A stretch of DNA of 42,469 bases, taken from positions 1 to 42,469 of the forward strand of contig JAXHVB010000115.1 in the NCBI GenBank assembly GCA_034189125.1, read 5' to 3'. This document shows positions 24,925-32,398 of the stretch, one piece after another. Made by a program: the position numbers and the translations under genes. Position 1 is the first letter of the stretch. Each line of letters starts with the position of its first letter. The notes beneath the pieces were generated by a model. That model worked only from the letters and a program-made list of their open reading frames with translations, made no database searches and was not told the origin of the DNA. Source of the DNA: UBA5862 sp002408105. GTDB lineage: Bacteria; Pseudomonadota; Gammaproteobacteria; Pseudomonadales; UBA5862.

Positions 24925-26256
24925 TCACCGGTCTTGCAGGCGGGTCTGCCATTGAGCAACGCGACCTTGGAGTTCAGCCAGGTCGATCTCGACCAGGGCG
25001 CCGCCGCGCACCACCGCTTTGCCTTGAATCCAGCTGTGGGTGACCGCTGGCCCGACCTGGGTGTACACCAACTGGGATTCTGGGTGGTGGAGTGGCCATT
25101 GGCCGACACCGGCGCAGCTCACCGCGATCATGTCCGCGCTTTTTCCGGGTTCGAGGCTGCCGATCTCAGCCTCAAGCCCCAGGGCGCGGGCCCCGTTCAG
25201 GGTTGCCATTTCCAATGCCTGGCGGGCATCGACCGCAGCCGCGTCGCCGCTCACCGCTTTGGCCAGCAAGGCGGCAAGGCGCATTTCGCTGAACAGATCC
25301 AGGTGGTTGCTGCTGGCGGCGCCGTCGGTACCCAATGCGACGTTGACTCCAGCCTGCACCAGGTCGGCCGCTGGACAGAATCCGCTGGCCAGCTTGAGGT
25401 TCGAAGATGGGCAGTGCACCACGTGCACGCCGTGGCGGGCGAGCAGCTCAGGTTCGCCCGGCTCAACCTGGGTCATGTGCACGCACTGCAACCGCGGTGA
25501 CAAGAGCTCCAACTCAGCCAAGTGCCCCAATGGGCGGTGGCCGTGATCAGCGACGGCCTGGGTGATTTCTTCCCTGGTTTCGTGCACGTGCATCTGAATG
25601 CAAAGGTCGAGTTCTTCAGCAAGGGTGGACACCTTGCCGAGGGTTTTCGGGGACACCGAGTAGGGCGCATGCGGGCCGAAGGCGATGCGCACCAGAGGGT
25701 GGTCGCGGTACTCATCGTGCAGGGCCAGGGCCTTGTGGATGTACTCGTCCGCATTTTCCCCCCAGGCGGTGGCGAACTCCAGGATCGGTGCGGCCAATTG
25801 GGTGCGAATTCCGGTCTGCGCGGCCAAACGCGCGGTGACGTCCGGGAAGAAATACATGTCCGAAAAGCAGGTGGTGCCAGACAGCAGCATTTCGCTGATC
25901 GCAACTGCAGTGCCGTCGCGCACGAAGTCTGCGCTGACCCAGCGGCTTTCCGCTGGCCAGATGTACTCGGTGAGCCAGCGCATCATCGGTAGGTCATCGG
26001 CAAGCCCGCGCAACAGCGCCATGGCCGCGTGGCCATGGGTGTTGACCAAGCCGGGCAGCAACACCTTCCCGGGAAGCTCGACGCTGGACCGCCCTCGGTA
26101 TTTTAGGCGTGCCTCCGTGGAGGGCATCACCGCAACAATGCGCCCGTCATTTACCACAACGGCGTGGTCGCGCAGCGCAACCGCGGGTGCAATCGGTAGG
26201 ATCCATTCGGCATGGATGATTTCGGCCACCTCGGTGACCTGGGGGCTGACTGACAT
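24925..26256 (-). CDS. mtaD: 5-methylthioadenosine/S-adenosylhomocysteine deaminase (TRZ/ATZ family)
   Basis: 443 residues of amidohydrolase. The first metal ligands are H74-G-H76 in LPGLVNTHGHAAMALLRG. Later come MHVHETREEI (third His), VHCPSSNLKLASG and the LGTDGAASSNHLDLF aspartate. The family deaminates methylthioadenosine and S-adenosylhomocysteine to the inosine forms. The position next to gyrA and ubiG repeats the Pseudomonas MtaD locus, although mtnA, which sits between gyrA and mtaD there, is missing here. ATG 26256 gives a normal N-terminus. The gene diverges from gyrA across 191 nt. Confidence 0.9.
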   Translation of the reverse strand: MSVSPQVTEVAEIIHAEWILPIAPAVALRDHAVVVNDGRIVAVMPSTEARLKYRGRSSVELPGKVLLPGLVNTHGHAAMALLRGLADDLPMMRWLTEYIWPAESRWVSADFVRDGTAVAISEMLLSGTTCFSDMYFFPDVTARLAAQTGIRTQLAAPILEFATAWGENADEYIHKALALHDEYRDHPLVRIAFGPHAPYSVSPKTLGKVSTLAEELDLCIQMHVHETREEITQAVADHGHRPLGHLAELELLSPRLQCVHMTQVEPGEPELLARHGVHVVHCPSSNLKLASGFCPAADLVQAGVNVALGTDGAASSNHLDLFSEMRLAALLAKAVSGDAAAVDARQALEMATLNGARALGLEAEIGSLEPGKSADMIAVSCAGVGQWPLHHPESQLVYTQVGPAVTHSWIQGKAVVRGGALVEIDLAELQGRVAQWQTRLQDR

Positions 26257-26380
26257 GGGTGCGGGGCTCAGTTTGCTTGGGGAGGTGGCTGGCTACCTGG
26301 ATGCCTGCTTTCCGGGATCCAGCATATTGATTTCACGACAGAAAATCGACTGGCACCCCAAGCCCGGAGTCCCAGGGCTG

Positions 26381-26389
26381 TGGTATCAT
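26381..26389 (+). promoter_or_regulatory. gyrA: Extended -10 promoter candidate for gyrA
   Basis: TGGTATCAT matches the extended -10 element TGnTATAAT except for one base, which can work without a good -35. RNA would start near 26396, giving a leader of about 50 nt before the gyrA ATG. Confidence 0.5.
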
Positions 26390-26406
26390 CGCGCGTTTGC
26401 CAAGGC

Positions 26407-26419
26407 CCGCGTTTCGCGG
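26407..26419 (+). other. Small GC hairpin in the gyrA leader
   Basis: CCGCG-TTT-CGCGG followed by CGTTTTC, about 10 nt downstream of the inferred gyrA transcription start. It could stabilise the 5' end or act as a weak attenuator. The T-run is short, so full termination is unlikely. Confidence 0.35.
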
Positions 26420-26447
26420 CGTTTTCTACACCGATGATAAGAGTCTA

Positions 26448-29012
26448 ATGGTCGAATTAGCCAAAGAGATCCTCCCGGTCAACATTGAGGACGAACTCAA
26501 GCAGTCCTACCTCGATTATGCGATGAGCGTCATTGTTGGGCGGGCACTTCCCGATGTTCGGGATGGGCTCAAGCCGGTACACCGGCGGGTGCTCTTTGCA
26601 ATGAGCGAACTCAACAACGACTGGAACAAGGCCTACAAGAAATCCGCTCGGGTGGTGGGTGACGTCATCGGTAAATACCACCCTCACGGCGACAGTGCGG
26701 TGTACGACACCATTGTCCGCATGGCGCAGCCGTTTTCCTTGCGCTACCCACTGGTTGACGGACAGGGCAACTTCGGGTCCATTGATGGCGATGCACCTGC
26801 GGCCATGCGGTACACCGAAATCCGCATGGCTAAAATTGCCCACGACATCTTGGCGGACCTCGACAAAGAGACCGTTGATTTCGTTGAAAACTATGACGGT
26901 TCTGAGCAGCTGCCGGAAGTGCTGCCGACCCGGGTGCCAAACCTCCTGATCAACGGCTCTTCGGGAATTGCCGTCGGCATGGCAACCAACATCCCGCCCC
27001 ACAACCTGGGCGAGGTGATCAATGCCTGTCTGGCGTTGATCGATCAGCCTGACATCCCACTTGAAGGCCTGATGGAACAGATTCCCGGGCCTGATTTTCC
27101 CACCGGCGCCATGATCAATGGACGCGCCGGCATCCTGGAGGCCTACCGGACAGGGCGGGGGCGCATCTACATTCGCGCCAAAGCCCACATTGACCGCGAT
27201 GAGAAGAGCCAGCGCGAAACCATCGTCGTCGATGAGATTCCCTATCAGCTCAACAAAGCCCGGTTGATTGAAAAAATCGCCGAGCTGGTGCGGGACAAAA
27301 AGCTCGAAGGCATCAGCGAGCTGCGCGATGAGTCGGACAAGGACGGTTTGCGCGTGGTGATTGAGCTGCGCCGCGGTGAGGTCGGCGAAGTGGTGCTCAA
27401 CAACCTCTACGCACACACCCAGCTGGAAACCGTGTTCGGGATCAACATCGTGGGTCTCGTGGACGGGCAGCCACGCGTGCTGAACCTCAAGGCACTGCTG
27501 GAAACCTTCATTGAACACCGCCAGCAGGTCATCACCAGGCGCACGGTCTATCTGCTGCGCAAGGCCCGAGAGCGAGGCCACATCCTGGAAGGGCTGGCCG
27601 TTGCGCTTGCCAACATTGACCCTGTCATCGAGCTGATCCGCGCCTCGGGAACCCCAGATGAAGCGCGCCAGGGACTGCTGTCGCGGGAATGGCCCGCCGG
27701 CGATGTCCTCGCCCTGCTGGAGGCAGCCGGGACCGCCTCGGCGCGGCCGGACGACCTCGGTCCGGAATTTGGGTTGCACCAGGACAGGTACCGTCTGTCC
27801 CCGGCCCAGGCCCAGGCCATCCTCGACCTGCGTTTGCACCGCCTGACCGGTCTTGAGCACGACAAGCTGCGGGACGAGTACCGCGATATCCTCGACCGCA
27901 TTGCCGGCTACGAGCACATTTTGCGCGATCCTGTCCGCCTGCGGGAGGTCATGCGCGAAGAACTGGTGGCAATTCGCGACGAGTATGCCGACGAGCGGCG
28001 CACCGAGATTGTGGAATCGCGCCTCGATCTCACCCTGGAAGACCTGATCAGCGAGGAAGACCGCGTGGTCACCCTGTCCCACGGAGGCTACGTGAAAACC
28101 CAACCGCTTGATGCCTATCAGGCGCAGCGGCGGGGCGGTCGGGGGCGCAGTGCAACCGCGGTCAAGGACGAAGATTTCGTCGACACACTGTTGATCGCCA
28201 GCAGCCACGACACGCTGCTCTGCTTCAGCAGCGCAGGCAAGGTGTTTTGGCTCAAGGTGTACCAGATTCCCGTGGCCAGCCGCGCCGCTCGCGGCCGACC
28301 GATCGTGAATCTGCTGCCCTTGGAGGACGACGAGCGGATCACCTCGGTGTTGCCGGTGCGCGAGTTTCGCGAAGACCAGTATGTTCTGATGGCCACCGCC
28401 GATGGCACCATCAAGAAAACCGCTTTGACCCACTTTTCACGCCCCCGCAATTTGGGCTTGCGTGCAATCGAGCTTGAACCCCGAGATCGGCTGGTGGGGA
28501 CAGCCCTGACCGATGGCACCCGGGACGTGATGCTGTTCTCGAGCGGCGGCAAGGCCGTACGGTTCGAAGAGTCGGCCGTGCGGCCAATGGGAAGGACCGC
28601 CCGCGGCGTGCGGGGCATCCGCCTCGCCGAGGGCCAACAGGTCATTGCCATGCTGATACCGGAAAGCGGGTTGGATGTGCTCTTGGCCAGTCGAAATGGC
28701 TACGGCAAGCGCACCTCGGTGGATGAGTTTCCCCGCTACAACCGGGGCACCCAAGGGGTGTTTGCCATGCAAATGAGTGAACGCAACGGGGACCTCGTGG
28801 GTGCCACCCAGGTTCGAGACGACGATGAAATCATGCTGATTTCCGACCAGGGGACACTGGTTCGAACCCGAGCAGATGGCGTTTCCCAGTTGTCGCGAAT
28901 CACCCAAGGCGTACGCCTCATCCGCCTCGCCGACGACGAGCACCTGGTTGGGTTGGCGCGCATCGACGAATCTGACGTGGATGACGAAGCGCCAGAAGAA
29001 GAGATCGAATAG
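26448..29012 (+). CDS. gyrA: DNA gyrase subunit A
   Basis: 854 residues. The N-terminal breakage-reunion domain has catalytic Y122 in AAMRYTEIR. The quinolone-determining region keeps S83 and D87 (HPHGDSAVYD), the quinolone-sensitive residues in E. coli numbering, which holds without gaps here. The GyrA-box QRRGGRG lies at 560-566 at the start of the C-terminal DNA-wrapping beta-pinwheel. With GyrB it introduces negative supercoils using ATP. ATG 26448 starts the standard MVELAKEILPVNIEDELKQS; a 17-residue extension from 26397 is not conserved and would begin in the leader. The C-terminus is acidic. serC follows after 39 nt. Confidence 0.99.
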   Translation: MVELAKEILPVNIEDELKQSYLDYAMSVIVGRALPDVRDGLKPVHRRVLFAMSELNNDWNKAYKKSARVVGDVIGKYHPHGDSAVYDTIVRMAQPFSLRYPLVDGQGNFGSIDGDAPAAMRYTEIRMAKIAHDILADLDKETVDFVENYDGSEQLPEVLPTRVPNLLINGSSGIAVGMATNIPPHNLGEVINACLALIDQPDIPLEGLMEQIPGPDFPTGAMINGRAGILEAYRTGRGRIYIRAKAHIDRDEKSQRETIVVDEIPYQLNKARLIEKIAELVRDKKLEGISELRDESDKDGLRVVIELRRGEVGEVVLNNLYAHTQLETVFGINIVGLVDGQPRVLNLKALLETFIEHRQQVITRRTVYLLRKARERGHILEGLAVALANIDPVIELIRASGTPDEARQGLLSREWPAGDVLALLEAAGTASARPDDLGPEFGLHQDRYRLSPAQAQAILDLRLHRLTGLEHDKLRDEYRDILDRIAGYEHILRDPVRLREVMREELVAIRDEYADERRTEIVESRLDLTLEDLISEEDRVVTLSHGGYVKTQPLDAYQAQRRGGRGRSATAVKDEDFVDTLLIASSHDTLLCFSSAGKVFWLKVYQIPVASRAARGRPIVNLLPLEDDERITSVLPVREFREDQYVLMATADGTIKKTALTHFSRPRNLGLRAIELEPRDRLVGTALTDGTRDVMLFSSGGKAVRFEESAVRPMGRTARGVRGIRLAEGQQVIAMLIPESGLDVLLASRNGYGKRTSVDEFPRYNRGTQGVFAMQMSERNGDLVGATQVRDDDEIMLISDQGTLVRTRADGVSQLSRITQGVRLIRLADDEHLVGLARIDESDVDDEAPEEEIE

Positions 29013-29051
29013 ACTTATTATCAATTGGTTAGAGAGAGAACTTAAGCGGCG

Positions 29052-30137
29052 ATGAATCGAGCCCACAACTTCAGTGCAGGGCCTGCGGCCTTGCCGGAAC
29101 CCGTGCTTGAACGCGCGCAAGCCGAACTACTTGACTACCAAGGCCGCGGGCTCTCGGTGATGGAAATGAGCCACCGCAGTTCCGAGTTCATGGCCATTGC
29201 TGAACGGGCTGAGGCCAGCCTGCGCGACCTGCTGGGTGTCGGCCCTGAGTACCGTGTGTTGTTTTTGCAGGGCGGTGCAACTGCGCAGTTTGCTGCGGTG
29301 CCGCTGAACCTGCTGGGTGGTACGTCCAGTGCGGATTACATCAACACCGGAAGCTGGTCCAAGAAAGCGATCGCCGAGGCCAAGCGGTACTGTGAAGTGC
29401 GGGTTGCAGCCAGCAGTGAAGGCGATGGCTTCACCCGTGCCCCCGAACAGAAGGAATGGCAGCTCAACTCGGATGCGGCCTATTGCCACTACACGCCCAA
29501 CGAGACCATCGGCGGGGTTGAGTTTCACTGGGTTCCAGAAACCGGGTCGGTTCCTCTGGTGGCGGACATGTCCTCGACGCTGCTGTCGCGCCCGCTGGAT
29601 GTGTCCCAGTTTGGCGTCATCTATGCCGGCGCTCAGAAGAACATTGGTCCGGCCGGACTCACCCTTGTGATCGTTCGAGAGGACCTGTTGGGGCGCGCCG
29701 ATGCCCACACACCCCTGGTGCTGGATTACCAAGTGCAGGCAGAAAATGGCTCCATGTACAACACCCCGCCGACCTTTGCATGGTATCTCGCTGGCCTTGT
29801 GTTCGAATGGTTGCAGGACCAGGGTGGGTTGGCCGCCATGGGGCAGTGCAACGCACGCAAGGCCAGCAAGCTGTACGCAGCGATTGATGGCAGTGACGGC
29901 TTCTACCGCAACCCAGTGTCGCTGGACAGCCGCTCCTGGATGAACATTCCGTTCATCCTCAAGGACCAGCGCCTCGACCAACCGTTTCTCCAGGGGGCCA
30001 ACGAAACCGGCTTGCTCAACTTGAAGGGCCACCGCTCCGTAGGGGGAATGCGCGCGAGCATTTACAACGCCGTCAGCGAGTCTTCTGTGGATGCCTTGAT
30101 CGCCTATATGCATGATTTCGCAAACCACCATGGCTAG
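29052..30137 (+). CDS. serC: Phosphoserine aminotransferase SerC
   Basis: 361 residues, PLP class IV/V fold. The N-terminal signature is HNFSAGPAALPEPVLE, with cofactor contacts in FLQGGATAQF and DMSSTLLSRPLDV. The Schiff-base lysine is K196 in YAGAQKNIGPAG. It converts 3-phosphohydroxypyruvate to phosphoserine and also acts in pyridoxal phosphate synthesis. ATG 29052 is followed by the exact family N-terminus. It heads the serC-pheA-hisC-tyrA/aroA series. Only 39 nt separate it from gyrA, so read-through from gyrA is possible. Confidence 0.98.
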   Translation: MNRAHNFSAGPAALPEPVLERAQAELLDYQGRGLSVMEMSHRSSEFMAIAERAEASLRDLLGVGPEYRVLFLQGGATAQFAAVPLNLLGGTSSADYINTGSWSKKAIAEAKRYCEVRVAASSEGDGFTRAPEQKEWQLNSDAAYCHYTPNETIGGVEFHWVPETGSVPLVADMSSTLLSRPLDVSQFGVIYAGAQKNIGPAGLTLVIVREDLLGRADAHTPLVLDYQVQAENGSMYNTPPTFAWYLAGLVFEWLQDQGGLAAMGQCNARKASKLYAAIDGSDGFYRNPVSLDSRSWMNIPFILKDQRLDQPFLQGANETGLLNLKGHRSVGGMRASIYNAVSESSVDALIAYMHDFANHHG

Positions 30138-30150
30138 CGACGGGGCGGGC

Positions 30151-31251
30151 GTGAGTGACACCTCCGAAAATGAACAGCTGCAGCGTCTCCGCGTAGAAAT
30201 TGACCGCATCGACACTGAACTGTTGGCGCTGATCAGCCGCCGCGCCGAAGCCGCGCAGCAGGTCGCAGAGGTTAAGACCCGCTGTGCCGGGCAGGGTCCG
30301 GTGGTGTTCTATCGGCCGGAGCGCGAGGCGCAGGTGCTCAAGCGAATTCGTGAGCAGAACCCAGGCCCGCTCCCCGACGAGCGCGTGGTCACCCTGTTCC
30401 GCGAACTGATGTCGGCCTGCCTTGCCTTGGAGCAGCCGCTGCGAATTGCCTACCTCGGCCCGCAGGGAACCTTCACCCAGGACGCGGCAGTGAAGCAATT
30501 TGGTCATGCGGCCGAGGGGCTGGCGCAAGCTACGATTCGGGATGTGTTTCGTGCCACCGCCCAGGGTGAGGCGCACTATGGCGTGGTCCCGGTCGAGAAC
30601 TCCGCAGAAGGTATGGTCAGTCAGACGCTCGACACCCTGGTTGATGCGGGGGTGTACATTTGTGGAGAGGTGGAGCTGCCCATCCACCACCACCTGTTGG
30701 GACTTCCGGGCCGTCCACAGCGGCCGCGCGAGCTGGTCTCCCACCAGCAGTCCCTGGCCCAGTGTCGCAACTGGATAGCGACCCACCTGCCCGAGGTCCA
30801 CCAGCGGCCGGTAAACAGCAACGCCGAAGCTGCGCGTGCAGCGGCGCAAGACCCTCAACTGGTGGCCATTGCCAGCTCAACGGCGGCGGAAATCTATGGG
30901 CTCGAGGTGATTGCTGCCAACATTGAAGACCTCGCGGACAACACCACAAGGTTTCTGGTGATCGGCGGTGTTGCCACTGAACCGAGCGGGCATGACAAAA
31001 CCAGCGTTGTCCTCTCGATGGCGAATCGACCCGGCGCCCTGCACGATGCCCTGGGTGTTTTCGCCCGCTCAGGGATCGGACTTACGCGTTTGGAAACAAG
31101 GCCTGCACGCAACCGGCCTTGGGCTTACCGGTTTTTCATCGATTTTGAAGGCCACCGGGCCGATCCCAAGGTCGCATGCGCGATCGACGAGTTGAGCACC
31201 ATGAACGTAGAGGTTCAGTGGCTGGGCTCTTACCCGTGCGCGGCACTCTGA
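30151..31251 (+). CDS. pheA: Bifunctional chorismate mutase / prephenate dehydratase
   Basis: 366 residues. An AroQ chorismate mutase domain (about 5-90, LRVEIDRIDTELLALISRRAEAA) is followed by prephenate dehydratase (about 95-275, with AYLGPQGTFTQDAA, VPVENSAEGMV and the catalytic DNTTRF). A C-terminal ACT domain (about 285-360) has an ETRP variant of the ESRP phenylalanine-binding motif, so feedback inhibition by Phe is expected. GTG 30151 gives MSDTSENEQLQRLRVEID, in line with Pseudomonas PheA. ATG 30112 and 30130 lie inside serC and give longer forms. hisC follows after 37 nt. Confidence 0.95.
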   Translation: MSDTSENEQLQRLRVEIDRIDTELLALISRRAEAAQQVAEVKTRCAGQGPVVFYRPEREAQVLKRIREQNPGPLPDERVVTLFRELMSACLALEQPLRIAYLGPQGTFTQDAAVKQFGHAAEGLAQATIRDVFRATAQGEAHYGVVPVENSAEGMVSQTLDTLVDAGVYICGEVELPIHHHLLGLPGRPQRPRELVSHQQSLAQCRNWIATHLPEVHQRPVNSNAEAARAAAQDPQLVAIASSTAAEIYGLEVIAANIEDLADNTTRFLVIGGVATEPSGHDKTSVVLSMANRPGALHDALGVFARSGIGLTRLETRPARNRPWAYRFFIDFEGHRADPKVACAIDELSTMNVEVQWLGSYPCAAL

Positions 31252-31288
31252 TCGATTTCAACCACCAAGTTCCGCGGATTTTCTCGCC

Positions 31289-32398
31289 ATGAGCATCGAC
31301 TTCTTCCAAGCCGCAGCCCCTGGGGTGCGCCGTCTTGCACCCTATGAACCCGGAAAATCGGCCGAGGTGGTGGAGCGAGAGCTGGGCATCACAGAGAGCA
31401 TCAAGCTCGCGAGCAACGAGAACCCACTGGGCCCCTCACCGCTGGCCCGGCAGGCCGCTGCCCAGGCCCTGTGCGGATTGGGCCGGTACCCAGATGGTGG
31501 GGCTTTCACTCTCAAGCAATCCCTCGCTGCACGCCATCAGGTGGCGGAGAACCAACTCACCATCGGAGCCGGCTCAAGCGACTTGCTCCGTTTGGTGGTG
31601 CAATCTTTCGTGACGCCCGGGGCCGAGGTCATCGTCAGCCAGTACGCGTTCGCGATGTACGCCATCTACGCCAGCGCGGTCGACGCCGAGCTGCGCGTGG
31701 TGCCGGCCAAAAACTGGGGACACGACCTCTCTGCCATGGCTGCGGCGGTGTCGCCGGCCACACGGGTGTTGTTCATTGCCAATCCGAACAACCCCACGGG
31801 GACCTGGGTGGATCACCAGGCGCTGGTCGACTTGCTCGATCGGGTTCCGAGGCATGTCATCGTGGTGCTTGACGAGGCCTACGCCGAGTATGTGAACGTC
31901 GCGGACTACCCGGATGGGATCGCGCTCACCCACGAGTACCCAAACCTGGTCGTGACCCGGACTTTCTCGAAAGCGCATGGGCTTGCGGCCCTGCGCATTG
32001 GCTACAGCATCAGCCATCCCCAGGTCGCCGACCTGATGAACCGCATCCGCGAACCGTTCAATGGCAACAGTGTGGCCCTCGCGGCTGCGGTGGCGGCGCT
32101 CGGGGACGCCGAACACGTTGAGCGGAGCCGACAAGCCAACGCTGCCGGAATGCGGCAAGTGGCGCTGGCCCTCGACGCGATCAAGCTGCAGTACATTCCC
32201 TCAATCGGGAATTTTCTCGCCGTTGAAACCCCAGGTCAGGCCGCACCCTACTACGAGGCGTTGCTGCGCCGGGGCGTCATCGTTCGTCCACTCGGCGGCT
32301 ATGGCATGCCCCAGCACCTGCGGGTGACCGTCGGCACACCAGAGGAAAACAGCCGGTTCATCGACGCAATGCGTGGCGTCTGCGCGGAGCTCCGATGA
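31289..32398 (+). CDS. hisC: Histidinol-phosphate aminotransferase HisC (aromatic-cluster type)
   Basis: 369 residues, PLP fold type I class II aminotransferase. Landmarks are ESIKLASNENPLGPSP, the pyrophosphate cup GAGSSDLL, FIANPNNPTGTW, VVLDEAYAEYV, the Schiff-base lysine K228 in TRTFSKAHGLAALRIGY, and the terminal R-containing LRVTVGTPEEN. It uses glutamate to aminate imidazole acetol phosphate. Between pheA and tyrA/aroA, as in Pseudomonas, this paralogue may also transaminate aromatic keto acids (inference). The stop overlaps the next start as ATGA. Confidence 0.94.
   Translation: MSIDFFQAAAPGVRRLAPYEPGKSAEVVERELGITESIKLASNENPLGPSPLARQAAAQALCGLGRYPDGGAFTLKQSLAARHQVAENQLTIGAGSSDLLRLVVQSFVTPGAEVIVSQYAFAMYAIYASAVDAELRVVPAKNWGHDLSAMAAAVSPATRVLFIANPNNPTGTWVDHQALVDLLDRVPRHVIVVLDEAYAEYVNVADYPDGIALTHEYPNLVVTRTFSKAHGLAALRIGYSISHPQVADLMNRIREPFNGNSVALAAAVAALGDAEHVERSRQANAAGMRQVALALDAIKLQYIPSIGNFLAVETPGQAAPYYEALLRRGVIVRPLGGYGMPQHLRVTVGTPEENSRFIDAMRGVCAELR

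Noticed and set aside
24379..25500. 373-codon plus-strand open frame across ubiG and mtaD
   Set aside because: It crosses two clearly real minus-strand genes and is not family-like.
26457..28433. 658-codon open frame antisense to gyrA
   Set aside because: It is a shadow of gyrA on the opposite strand in a GC-rich genome. It has low-complexity, unfamiliar composition and no domain.
26448..29012. Quinolone-resistance changes in GyrA
   Set aside because: S83 and D87 are the sensitive residues, so there is no sign of resistance.
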